DNA of 16,022 nt from an uncultured Flavobacteriales bacterium (GTDB lineage Bacteria > Bacteroidota > Bacteroidia > Flavobacteriales_E > Vicingaceae): the NCBI GenBank assembly GCA_937925525.1, contig CALALS010000011.1, positions 1 through 16,022 on the forward strand, read 5' to 3'. A model generated the notes under the pieces. It made no database searches and was not told the origin of the DNA. It saw nothing but the letters and a program-made list of their open reading frames with translations. Each line of letters opens with the position of its first letter. The first letter of the stretch is position 1. Below are positions 1-7,497 of this stretch, in pieces. A program made the translations under genes and the position numbers.

Positions 1-218
1 GACAAAAATTTATCCCGTCAGCAATTGATAAAGTAAAAAAACTAAAAAAACTAATTTCAGAAAAAGGTTCTAACACCCTTATTGAAGTAGATGGCGGAGT
101 AAATCTTGAAACAGGAAAACAATTGGTAGAAGCTGGCGCTGCTGTACTTGTTGCAGGAAGCTTTGTGTTTAATTCGGAAAACCCTGCAACTACTATTTCA
201 AATCTGAAGTCTCTGTAA
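1..218 (+). CDS. rpe: Ribulose-phosphate 3-epimerase, C-terminal part (5' end outside window)
   Basis: This is the last 72 codons of a gene that enters from the left, read in the frame starting at base 3 and ending at the TAA at 216-218. The enzyme interconverts ribulose 5-phosphate and xylulose 5-phosphate in the cytosolic pentose phosphate pathway. The visible part carries the end of the (beta/alpha)8 barrel: QKFIPSAIDK, then IEVDGGVN with the conserved Asp-Gly-Gly, then AGAAVLVAGSFVF with the Gly-Ser phosphate-binding turn. These elements and their spacing fit the C-terminal third of Rpe. The catalytic N-terminal residues are outside the window, so activity cannot be judged. The next gene starts 24 bases downstream with no terminator-like hairpin between, so co-transcription is possible. 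Confidence 0.88.
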   Translation, partial: QKFIPSAIDKVKKLKKLISEKGSNTLIEVDGGVNLETGKQLVEAGAAVLVAGSFVFNSENPATTISNLKSL

Positions 219-242
219 TCATTTATATAACTTACTATTTCT

Positions 243-1811
243 ATGAAAACAAAAATCCTATTATTTGCTTTACTATTAAGCAATTTTATTCTTAAATCTC
301 AATCACCCCCTTTTGGAACCCAAATTATTTATGGTGAAGAGGTTGACTCTAAAAAATCTGTTGTAGAGGATTTTATTGGCGAAGATGACGATAACTACTA
401 CTTTTTTATGTACAAAAAAGGAAAGCCACATTTAGATAAGTACAATAAAAAACTTGAGTTAACTAAATCTACTGAGATTATTCTTAAAAGAGATGAATTT
501 AACCTTATCATTGAAAAAACAGTATTTGCCGAAGGAAATATTGTTGTTTTTTATTCTCATTTTGATAAAAAAACAAACACCAAAACTCTCTACTATGAAT
601 TGTTTACTGCAAATACTATGCTTAGCAACGGAAAAGTCAACAATATTGGAGAAATCAACGATTTAAAGAGAAGCTCAAGAGCCAATTTTTCTATCAAATT
701 ATCGCCAGAAGAATCAAAAATATTGGTTTATATGGATTTGCCTTATGAAAAAGATGCTCCTGAAAGATATAGTTTTATGGTATTTGATAACCAAATGATA
801 AAACAATGGGAAAAAGACGTAACTCTACCCTACCCTGACAAAAATTTCACCATAAGCGGGTACAAAGTAGATGAGGAAGGAAATGCCTATATCTATGGGA
901 AATATTATGACGGTGAAAAAGGTGCAAAAGGAAAAGGATACCTCAAATATGAATATCATCTTTTAGCCTATAACGAAAAAGAAAATCGTGAAAATGATTA
1001 TGTGGTAAAATTAGAAAGCAATATTATTACTGATTTTACTTTTAGACCCCAGGGAAAAGAGATAGTTTGTGCAGGCTTCTACTCTGAAGTTGGTTTAAAT
1101 AAAGTAAAGGGTGTTTTTTATTTAAGATTAGATGAAGAATCTGGGTCCGTAATATCTTCTAACAAGAAAGAATTTACTATTGATTTCATAACGGAAGGAA
1201 TGTCTGAAAGGCAAGAAAAGAAGACTAAGAAAAAAGCTGATAAAGGCAAAAATATTGAATTATATGAGTACGAGATTGATGAATTAATTTTAAGAGAAGA
1301 CGGTGGCTGTGTTCTTTTAGCAGAACAATATTATGTGGTTGTGGTAACTAACACTTATACTAACGCAAACGGCACTACCACTACTACAACTACATACCAC
1401 TATTACTATAATGATATTTTAGCGATAAATATTAATCCTGATGGGGAAATTGATTGGAATAAAAAGTTTATTAAAACTCAACATAGTACGAATGACGGAG
1501 GAAGATTTTCTAGTTACGTTTCGTTTGTTCAAGACGAATACATCTATGTTATTTATAATGAAAACTCCAAAAACAGAGAAATTTCCGACCCAAGACAGTA
1601 CAGACAATATATTCCCTCTCAAAAATATACCGACATAGCCATTTCAAGAATTAACTCTGAAGGTTATATTGACAAAAAAATATTAGTTAAAGCAGAAGAA
1701 GCTGAGTGTATGATAAGACCAAAGCTTAGCGTTCAGATTAATGATAACGAACTAATATTGTTTTCAATGAAAAAGAAGACCTACCAATTCGTTAAAGTAG
1801 TGTTTAACTAA
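243..1811 (+). CDS. Secreted protein of unknown function with Thr/Tyr-rich tract
   Basis: This 522-residue protein begins with a clear signal peptide (Lys at 2 and 4, hydrophobic LLLFALLLSNFIL-type core, likely cleavage near residues 19-21), so it should be exported to the periplasm or cell surface. No lipobox and no predicted membrane segment follow. I recognise no catalytic motif. The body alternates short beta-rich stretches of the kind DEEGNAYIYGKYYDG (from about residue 211) and INPDGEIDWNKKF, which resembles a beta-propeller-like secreted protein, but this is inference. Residues 377-391 form an unusual tract: Gly, seven Thr, then YHYYYND. I recall similar Thr/Tyr-HYYYND segments in uncharacterised secreted proteins of Bacteroidota, but cannot name a family. 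A Lys-rich charged stretch lies near residues 322-336. The start is chosen because it gives the signal peptide directly. No Shine-Dalgarno sequence is seen. Confidence 0.8.
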   Translation: MKTKILLFALLLSNFILKSQSPPFGTQIIYGEEVDSKKSVVEDFIGEDDDNYYFFMYKKGKPHLDKYNKKLELTKSTEIILKRDEFNLIIEKTVFAEGNIVVFYSHFDKKTNTKTLYYELFTANTMLSNGKVNNIGEINDLKRSSRANFSIKLSPEESKILVYMDLPYEKDAPERYSFMVFDNQMIKQWEKDVTLPYPDKNFTISGYKVDEEGNAYIYGKYYDGEKGAKGKGYLKYEYHLLAYNEKENRENDYVVKLESNIITDFTFRPQGKEIVCAGFYSEVGLNKVKGVFYLRLDEESGSVISSNKKEFTIDFITEGMSERQEKKTKKKADKGKNIELYEYEIDELILREDGGCVLLAEQYYVVVVTNTYTNANGTTTTTTTYHYYYNDILAININPDGEIDWNKKFIKTQHSTNDGGRFSSYVSFVQDEYIYVIYNENSKNREISDPRQYRQYIPSQKYTDIAISRINSEGYIDKKILVKAEEAECMIRPKLSVQINDNELILFSMKKKTYQFVKVVFN

Positions 1812-1895
1812 TATATACCTAAACCACTAAACTAGACACCAACAAAATGGCTGCGGTAGTAGATGCTAAATTGTATAGAAGCAAGGTTTAATAGT

Positions 1896-2801
1896 ATGAA
1901 AACACTTTTGCTTATTTTAATCTCCATCATAAGTATTACTGGATGCCAATTCAAGTCAATTGAAAAAAGAAATAAAATAATACTTAACACACCACCTCCT
2001 GGCACCACAAAACTCTCCGACAATTTATTCATAGACCAAAATGAAATTACAAATTTTAATTGGCTAGAATATATGTACTGGACAGAAAAGGTTTATGGAA
2101 AAAATTCGAAGGAATATTCATCAATTTTACCTGACACAAATGTTTGGAGTAAATTAAATAAGTCATTTTCTGTACTAGACACTTTATATTTTAGACATAC
2201 CGCATATAAAGACTACCCAGTAGTAGGTCTTTCCTATGAACAAGTTCTAAATTTTACTAAATGGAGATCTGACAGAGTAATGGAGCTATTTCTGATTAAG
2301 AATAAAATCTTAACGTATAATGAAAACCAAGATAACGACTCATATTTTTCAATTGAAAAATATTTTACTGGAAATTATTGTGGAATAATTCCAGATTCAA
2401 CATTATTAATCTATCCCGAATATAAATTACCTGACTCAGTAACATTCAACATGACTATTTCTTTTGCTGAATCATTGAATGAAAAAAACTACAAAAGTTG
2501 TAAAAAGAAAAGATGTATTGATTTTATAATTGATTCAAATTGCCTTGGAAATAACCATAATAATCCCCTTCAAACAAATGACCCATTATCAATTACATAT
2601 TGTTATTGGTGTAAAAAAGATTTAATTACTCACCTAAAAGGAAACCTAAGAGAAATGACTAATATAAAGGGTAATTTTTTCGGTCTTAGTTTTAAAGATT
2701 CTTGCCAAACTAACTTTAATCTAATTACCGAAGACACAAGCCTAGTTAATTGTTATACAGGGTTTAGAAATTCATGTAGCTATAAAATCTGGCAACCTTA
2801 A
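1896..2801 (+). CDS. Lipoprotein with degenerate FGE/SUMF1-like domain, Cys-rich
   Basis: The start at 1896 is preferred over the in-frame ATG at 1863 because it places MKTLLLILISIISITGC at the N-terminus, a lipoprotein signal peptide with lipobox SITGC (lipidated Cys 17). The mature 301-residue protein keeps landmarks of the FGE-sulfatase fold in the expected order: IDQNEITNFNWLEYMYW near residues 46-62 (family pattern D-x-x-E-[VI]-T-N), YPVVGLSYEQVLNFTKWR near 107-124 (family pattern P-V-x-x-V-[ST]-x-x-x-A-x-x-[FY]-x-x-W), GNLREMT late in the chain in place of the usual GNVWEW, and TGFRNSCSYK at the end in place of GFR. Bacteroidota use such lipoproteins as surface or gliding-associated proteins (GldJ/GldK are known examples), so the role may be structural. 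Ten Cys in total, nine beyond the lipidated one, is unusual. The gene converges on the next one, with overlapping stop codons. Confidence 0.7.
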   Translation: MKTLLLILISIISITGCQFKSIEKRNKIILNTPPPGTTKLSDNLFIDQNEITNFNWLEYMYWTEKVYGKNSKEYSSILPDTNVWSKLNKSFSVLDTLYFRHTAYKDYPVVGLSYEQVLNFTKWRSDRVMELFLIKNKILTYNENQDNDSYFSIEKYFTGNYCGIIPDSTLLIYPEYKLPDSVTFNMTISFAESLNEKNYKSCKKKRCIDFIIDSNCLGNNHNNPLQTNDPLSITYCYWCKKDLITHLKGNLREMTNIKGNFFGLSFKDSCQTNFNLITEDTSLVNCYTGFRNSCSYKIWQP

Positions 2802-4270
2802 AATCTAAACCTCAAAAATCCTGTACTTAAAGAAATGGTTGGGCCGTTATCGGCAAAAAAGCTAATGGCATCTCTAGAGGCAATACCAAATTCCCAAGTT
2901 CCGGTAGGCACTACAATTCCCAATCCCACCGGTAAGTTAAAGTCATAATTTCCGCCAAATGTCATTCCGGTAGAAAGTCTTAACCATTTGGTTGGCCAAA
3001 CATCTCCACCAACTGCAAACAAAGCTTGCTCGTAATTTCCACTTAAATTATTAAAAGGGATAATGGCATCAATTCCTACTTCTACGCTTTTGTTTTCACC
3101 AAATGCAATACTTACACCGGTTCTTAAAACAGTTGGCAACGCCACTCTCTTAGAAGACTCTCCTTGCCAATCAAAAGCACTTTCACCAAAAGAGTTTAGT
3201 GCCTGCCCCATAACATTGTAACTCTCAACTCCATCTGAAGAAATATCATACACCGTATCATTTGGAGCAGAGTAAACATTACCATCCCATAACACCGAAC
3301 CAATATCATTAACAGCTAAACCTAGCTTAATTCTATCTTTAATAATTACACTCACACCCAAGTCAAAACCAAATCCGCTTCCTACATTTTTAGGTAAAAA
3401 ACTATTGGTATCAGGAGCCAAAGCAGATGGGTTATCAGCTACTGCAGCAGAATCAAACTTTAGATCAAAAGCAGGTGAAAAAGCGGTGAAAGCAGAAAAC
3501 TCACCATTGTTTGACTGAACATCAATAATTGCTATTCCCTGGAAATATTTAATACCCGCTCCTGCAAATAATTTAAAGTCCTCTCCATTTACTAAATGGT
3601 GTCCATAGCTTAAATTAAACTCTCGCATCCATGAAAGTGAAATATGTGTTCCGTCAAACACTTCATTGTAGGTTTTGGGGTTAGAAGAAACTCCTCTCCT
3701 AACTTTTTCTTCAGCGTTGGAAGAATCAGAAATGTTATTTCCGGCACTATCTAATTTTATATCAAAATAAGAAGCGTTATAGCCTAAAAATAAAATTTCA
3801 CTTGCGTTTTTATTCAATTGCGAAAACCATTGAATTCTTTCTCTTGTAGTAAAGGAAAAACCTCCTGCTTTCGGAAATTGTGCCGCAAAAGAAAACATAG
3901 CTAAATCTAAATTCATGGCTGTTTTAGCATCTGTAAAATCTATGGCGGCTTGTTTTTTCTCATCTAATGTTAGCTTTGCAGCTCTTTCTCCACCTAATAT
4001 TTCTTTAAACACCTGACGAAGTTCTTGTTTTTTAAGTGGCTCAGAATACAATGAAAAGGTAAACTCAAATGCAGAGGTAGTAAACTTTTTTCCTTCGTAT
4101 TTAGGCTGCCAACCTAAGTTAGCCGGATTAATTCCCGCACTTTGGTAATCGGTAACAAATGTTGTGGCAACTCCGGCTCTACCCGTTGATGTAAATGCGC
4201 TCAATTCCGCTTGAGCAAACAATGATGAAGTGGAAACCCCAACTAAAATTAATGATAAATACCTTTTCAT
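2798..4270 (-). CDS. Outer-membrane beta-barrel protein, DUF5723-like
   Basis: This 490-residue protein has a signal peptide (MKRYLSLILVGVSTSSLFAQ, cleavage near residue 20) and ends in FLRFRF with a terminal Phe, the usual outer-membrane barrel insertion signal. After the signal comes a GRAGVATTFVTDYQSAGINPANLG segment, a hallmark of the FadL/PorV-like barrel families of Bacteroidota in which an N-terminal segment has conserved Asn-Pro-Ala. The rest is alternating beta strands with Gly/aromatic ends, such as FGFDLGVSVIIKDRIKLGLA and WLRLSTGMTFGG. I assign it to the DUF5723 type from this pattern; the function of that family is not known. It lies 30 bases downstream of the phosphoglycosyl transferase on the same strand and could be transcribed with it, though a link to glycan synthesis is not shown. 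Its stop TAA overlaps the stop of the convergent lipoprotein gene in a TTAA. Confidence 0.72.
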   Translation of the reverse strand: MKRYLSLILVGVSTSSLFAQAELSAFTSTGRAGVATTFVTDYQSAGINPANLGWQPKYEGKKFTTSAFEFTFSLYSEPLKKQELRQVFKEILGGERAAKLTLDEKKQAAIDFTDAKTAMNLDLAMFSFAAQFPKAGGFSFTTRERIQWFSQLNKNASEILFLGYNASYFDIKLDSAGNNISDSSNAEEKVRRGVSSNPKTYNEVFDGTHISLSWMREFNLSYGHHLVNGEDFKLFAGAGIKYFQGIAIIDVQSNNGEFSAFTAFSPAFDLKFDSAAVADNPSALAPDTNSFLPKNVGSGFGFDLGVSVIIKDRIKLGLAVNDIGSVLWDGNVYSAPNDTVYDISSDGVESYNVMGQALNSFGESAFDWQGESSKRVALPTVLRTGVSIAFGENKSVEVGIDAIIPFNNLSGNYEQALFAVGGDVWPTKWLRLSTGMTFGGNYDFNLPVGLGIVVPTGTWEFGIASRDAISFFADNGPTISLSTGFLRFRF

Positions 4271-4300
4271 AAGTTCATGTTTAATAGGCTAATATACGAT

Positions 4301-4894
4301 TTATCGGAAAATGATTTTGGCAATAGTTCTAAATATTATTGCTATATCAGTTATAATAGAAGATTGTTGAACATATTTTAAATTCAACTCCAATTTCTTA
4401 GGCATTATTTCTTTAATGTAGGTCTCTTCCGGGTTTTCAGATTTGCCCAACAAATCATTTTCGTCAACAAATTCTATGGAAGCATAATCAGTAATTCCGG
4501 GCTTTACACTTAAAACACGTTTTTGTTTTTCGGTATATAAATCAGTATATTTTTTGACTTCCGGTCTTGGGCCTACTAAACTCATGTCACCCAACAAAAC
4601 ATTGATTAATTGAGGAAATTCATCAACCTTAGTCTTTCTAAGATAGTAACCAACTTTTGTAATTCTTGCGTCTCTCCCACCAACTGTTAAAAGCCCATTT
4701 TTATCAGCATCTTTTATCATGGTTCTAAATTTCAATAATGAGAATTCGACACCCTTTTTTCCAACTCGTTTTTGAGTATAAAATATCGGGAAACCATTTT
4801 CAACAATAATTAATAATGCGACTATAAAAAACAAAGGAGAAAGAACAAGAATTCCCAAAAAAGAAAAAAAGATATCGAACACCCGCTTAAGCAT
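4301..4894 (-). CDS. Polyprenyl-phosphate phosphoglycosyl transferase, PglC-like
   Basis: This enzyme should transfer a sugar 1-phosphate from a UDP-sugar to undecaprenyl phosphate at the inner face of the cytoplasmic membrane, the first step of lipid-linked glycan assembly. At 197 residues it has the size of the small monotopic class (PglC) and lacks the N-terminal membrane bundle of WcaJ/WbaP. Residues 5-31 form one hydrophobic helix broken at Ser19-Pro20, matching the re-entrant helix break described in PglC. The core follows as QKRVG (41-45), FSLLKFRTM (51-59), the catalytic Asp91-Glu92 in KVDEFPQL, and GDMSLVGPRPE (102-112). All key residues are present. The start overlaps the end of the aminotransferase gene by 8 bases, so translation is probably coupled. 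The sugar specificity cannot be read from the sequence; a 4-amino or acetamido sugar is plausible given the neighbour. Confidence 0.9.
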   Translation of the reverse strand: MLKRVFDIFFSFLGILVLSPLFFIVALLIIVENGFPIFYTQKRVGKKGVEFSLLKFRTMIKDADKNGLLTVGGRDARITKVGYYLRKTKVDEFPQLINVLLGDMSLVGPRPEVKKYTDLYTEKQKRVLSVKPGITDYASIEFVDENDLLGKSENPEETYIKEIMPKKLELNLKYVQQSSIITDIAIIFRTIAKIIFR

Positions 4895-6092
4895 TTATTA
4901 CTTCTTGCACAGATTGAATAACTGCATCAATTACAGTTTTTACTTTACTTTCGTCTAAATCATAATATACAGGTAAACTTATTTCTCTGGAGAAATTATC
5001 ATAAGCGTTTGGAAAATTATTAATGTCATATCCTTTGTTTTTGTAATAAGATAAAAGCGGTAAAGGCTGAAAGTGAACATTTACAGAAACGTCTTTATCA
5101 AATATCTTCTGAATGACTTCATCACGTTGAGCTTCTGTTATACCCTTTACTCTCAAGGCATATACATGATAAGATGATTCTTTTTCTTCTGTCTTAGAAA
5201 AAGGTAATTCAAAAAAATCGTATTGAGTAAAAGCAGCATCGTATTGGCTAAATATTGATTTACGTCTAGCCAAAATATCATTGTAACGCTCCAGCTCTAC
5301 TAATCCAATTGCAGCCTGTAAGTCCGTCATGTTACATTTATAACCTGCTTCAATTACATCATATTTCCAAGCCCCTTTTTGCGATTTAGCTAGTGCATCT
5401 TTACTCTGCCCATGAAGCGATTTAATACAAAACATTCTGTATAATTCATCATGGTTAAATGAATTAGGAAGATTTAAACTAATTGTTCCTCCTTCTGCTG
5501 TAGTCAAGTTTTTTACTGCGTGAAAAGAAAAACATGAAACATCTGCTAAACTACCCGACATTCTTCCTTTGTATGTAGCTCCGATAGAGTGGGCTGCATC
5601 AGCTAACAACAGTATTCTTCCAAGTTGCTTTTGCTCTTCTGTTTCAGCATTGAACAAACTCTTTTTCTCTTCAATAACTTTATAAATCTCATCATAATCA
5701 CAGGGAAAACCAGAAAAATCTACAGCAATAATCACTTTTGTTTTTGAAGTAATGGCGTTTTTAATTGCCTCAACTGAAATATTAAAATCTTTTCCTACGT
5801 CAACCATTACTGCTTTTGCACCGCAATGCTCAACTACGTTTGCAGTAGCGCAGTACGTGTAGCTAGGAATAATAACTTCATCTCCTTCTTTTACTCCAAA
5901 CCATCTTAAAACTAATTCCAATCCGGCAGTTGCAGAGTTTAAACAAACAGTTGACTTGTTTCCACAATAAGAAGTAAGATTTTTTTCTAATTGTTTAGTT
6001 CTTGGACCTGTTGTTATCCATCCCGATTTAAGCGCTTCGGTAACTTCTGCAATTATTTTCTCATCAATATGTGGAGGCGAAAAAGGAATCAT
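4887..6092 (-). CDS. DegT/DnrJ/EryC1/StrS family PLP-dependent sugar aminotransferase
   Basis: This 401-residue enzyme should transaminate a nucleotide-linked keto sugar, using pyridoxal phosphate and probably glutamate. Motifs appear in family order: GWITTGPRTKQLE (24-36), LNSATAGLEL (51-60) in the cofactor phosphate-binding region, GDEVIIPSYTYCATAN (70-85), the cofactor-pairing Asp165 in LLADAAHSIGA, and the Schiff-base Lys194 in FHAVKNLTTAEGG. The C-terminal half has CNMTDLQAAIGLVEL and VNVHFQPL, both typical. About 20 extra residues precede the LADAAHS motif (roughly 141-159, charged), a loop longer than in ArnB or PglE as I recall them. The gene is first in its operon, overlaps the phosphoglycosyl transferase gene by 8 bases, and lies behind a -7 box at 6108-6115. 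That pairing resembles pglE-pglC of bacillosamine pathways, but no PglD-type acetyltransferase or PglF-type dehydratase is in the window, so the exact sugar is unknown. Confidence 0.9.
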   Translation of the reverse strand: MIPFSPPHIDEKIIAEVTEALKSGWITTGPRTKQLEKNLTSYCGNKSTVCLNSATAGLELVLRWFGVKEGDEVIIPSYTYCATANVVEHCGAKAVMVDVGKDFNISVEAIKNAITSKTKVIIAVDFSGFPCDYDEIYKVIEEKKSLFNAETEEQKQLGRILLLADAAHSIGATYKGRMSGSLADVSCFSFHAVKNLTTAEGGTISLNLPNSFNHDELYRMFCIKSLHGQSKDALAKSQKGAWKYDVIEAGYKCNMTDLQAAIGLVELERYNDILARRKSIFSQYDAAFTQYDFFELPFSKTEEKESSYHVYALRVKGITEAQRDEVIQKIFDKDVSVNVHFQPLPLLSYYKNKGYDINNFPNAYDNFSREISLPVYYDLDESKVKTVIDAVIQSVQEVINA

Positions 6093-6107
6093 TAATTAAA
6101 ATTTTAC

Positions 6108-6115
6108 CAAAGATA
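6108..6115 (-). promoter_or_regulatory. Putative -7 promoter box (TATCTTTG) for the aminotransferase operon
   Basis: On the minus strand this reads TATCTTTG, a full match to the TAnnTTTG -7 element of the primary sigma factor of Bacteroidota. It lies 15 bases upstream of the aminotransferase ATG, giving a very short leader. I do not find a TTG at the usual 17-23 base spacing upstream, so the -33 half is unsupported. It faces away from the plus-strand box at 6152-6159. Confidence 0.45.
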
Positions 6116-6151
6116 TAATTCCATCAGATAAGCTTGTTTGGTTCAAATAAT

Positions 6152-6159
6152 TACTTTTG
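6152..6159 (+). promoter_or_regulatory. Putative -7 promoter box (TACTTTTG) for the DUF819-deacetylase operon
   Basis: This is a full match to the Bacteroidota -7 consensus TAnnTTTG, 18 bases before the ATG at 6178. The nearest TTG upstream is at 6134-6136, 15 bases away, somewhat short for a -33 element. If the box is real, the transcript starts after the TTG at 6157, so that codon cannot be the start and the ATG at 6178 is correct. Confidence 0.45.
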
Positions 6160-6177
6160 AATACAAATGCGTTGAAA

Positions 6178-7497
6178 ATGGAAGAAAACATTCATACACT
6201 TATTACAAATGATGCAGTAGTATTAGGGCTTTTGTTGCTTGTGCTAGCTTTTATTTTTACTACTTCAGCTTCTGAAAAAAAAGCTTGGCAACGATTTTAT
6301 ACATTTATTCCTGCTCTATTACTATGCTATTTTATTCCCGCCATTTTTAATTCGCCTATTACCATTAATGGCGAAGGCTATCGTTTAATTGACGGTGAAG
6401 CCTCAAACCTTTATCATGTGGCATCAAGGTATTTATTACCGGCTAGTTTGGTTTTGTTATGTATTAGTATCGATTTGAAGGGAATTTTAAAACTTGGTCC
6501 AAAAGCAATAATTATGTTTTTTACAGCCACAATAGGAATAGTTATCGGTGGTCCAATTGCATTATTAACAGTAAGTAGTTTTGCGCCTGAAGTATTAGGT
6601 GGGCAAGGTCCTGAAGAAATATGGAGAGGTTTATCAACCGTTGCCGGAAGTTGGATTGGTGGAGGAGCTAATCAAGCAGCTATGAAAGAAATTTATGGTC
6701 CTTCAGACACACTCTTTTCCGCTATGATTGTGGTAGATGTTTTTGTGGCGAATATTTGGATGGCCTTTTTACTTTTTGGAGCAGGAATAACCAAAAAACT
6801 AGATAATTGGTTGAAAGCAGATAGTTCGGCTATCACTGAATTACAAACAAATATTGAAAACTATCAAGCTAATACAGCATTTATTCCTAAAACAAAAGAT
6901 TTAATGACCATTATGGCTATTGCTTTTGGTGCCGTTGCTATTTCACATTGGTTAGCCGATATCATTTCTCCCGCTTTAGGAGGTTTTATTGAAAATAAAA
7001 TTGCAGCAGATAGCGAATCGGGATGGAAATACTTAACTTCTTTAAGCTCAGGATTCTTTTGGCTAGTAATTATTGCAACAACACTTGGAGTTTTAGTTTC
7101 ATTTACAAAATACAGAAAATTAGAAGGAGCCGGAGCATCAAAAATGGGAAGTGTTTTTCTATACGTACTTGTAACCACAATTGGAATGCACATGAATATT
7201 AGTGAACTAATCAACAACTGGGCTGTTTTTAAATTTTTAATCTTGGTTGGACTTATATGGATATTCATCCATGTTCTACTGTTAATGCTAATTGCAAAAA
7301 TCATAAAAGCGCCTTTCTTTTTTGTAGCTGTGGGAAGCCAGGCAAATGTTGGCGGTGCTGCTTCAGCTCCAATTGTGGCTTCAGCTTTTAGCCCTGCTCT
7401 GGCTCCTGTAGGTGTATTACTAGCTGTTTTGGGTTATGCGCTAGGGACTTATGGTGCCATTTTATGTGCTGAACTGATGAAATATATATCAGTATAG
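6178..7497 (+). CDS. DUF819 family integral membrane protein (YjcL-like), probable transporter
   Basis: The protein has 439 residues and about ten to twelve hydrophobic segments, the first at DAVVLGLLLLVLAFIF, so it sits in the cytoplasmic membrane. Family marks are a Gly-rich segment GGQGPEEIWRGLSTVAGSWIGGGANQAAM in the first half, and near the C-terminus VGSQANVGGAASAPIVASAF, which resembles a second copy of a substrate- or ion-binding re-entrant motif in an inverted-repeat transporter fold. I recognise this as DUF819; its substrate is not established as far as I know, and the transporter role is inference from the fold. ATG 6178 is preferred to the upstream in-frame TTG at 6157 because that TTG lies inside a -7 promoter box. 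The TAG stop is followed at once by the ATG of the deacetylase gene, so the two are surely co-transcribed and likely translationally coupled. Confidence 0.85.
   Translation: MEENIHTLITNDAVVLGLLLLVLAFIFTTSASEKKAWQRFYTFIPALLLCYFIPAIFNSPITINGEGYRLIDGEASNLYHVASRYLLPASLVLLCISIDLKGILKLGPKAIIMFFTATIGIVIGGPIALLTVSSFAPEVLGGQGPEEIWRGLSTVAGSWIGGGANQAAMKEIYGPSDTLFSAMIVVDVFVANIWMAFLLFGAGITKKLDNWLKADSSAITELQTNIENYQANTAFIPKTKDLMTIMAIAFGAVAISHWLADIISPALGGFIENKIAADSESGWKYLTSLSSGFFWLVIIATTLGVLVSFTKYRKLEGAGASKMGSVFLYVLVTTIGMHMNISELINNWAVFKFLILVGLIWIFIHVLLLMLIAKIIKAPFFFVAVGSQANVGGAASAPIVASAFSPALAPVGVLLAVLGYALGTYGAILCAELMKYISV

Noticed and set aside
1380..1410. Trinucleotide-like ACT/TAC run suggesting a phase-variable simple repeat
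   Set aside because: The units are mixed codons rather than perfect repeats, and a unit of three would not shift the frame.
1419..1622. Open frame of 67 codons on the minus strand inside the secreted protein gene, and another of 65 codons on the plus strand at 1441-1638
   Set aside because: Both lie wholly within a well-supported gene, have no recognisable protein features, and are expected in A+T-rich DNA.
1863..1895. Upstream ATG giving an 11-residue extension of the lipoprotein
   Set aside because: It would put MLNCIEARFNS before the signal peptide and displace the lipobox; the ATG at 1896 gives a normal lipoprotein signal.
4271..4300. Possible promoter or terminator between the phosphoglycosyl transferase and outer-membrane protein genes
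   Set aside because: Only 30 bases; no TAnnTTTG box and no hairpin with a T tract on the minus strand.
6864..7304. Open frame of 146 codons on the minus strand inside the DUF819 gene
   Set aside because: It is the antisense of hydrophobic codons of a clear membrane protein, with no motif of its own.
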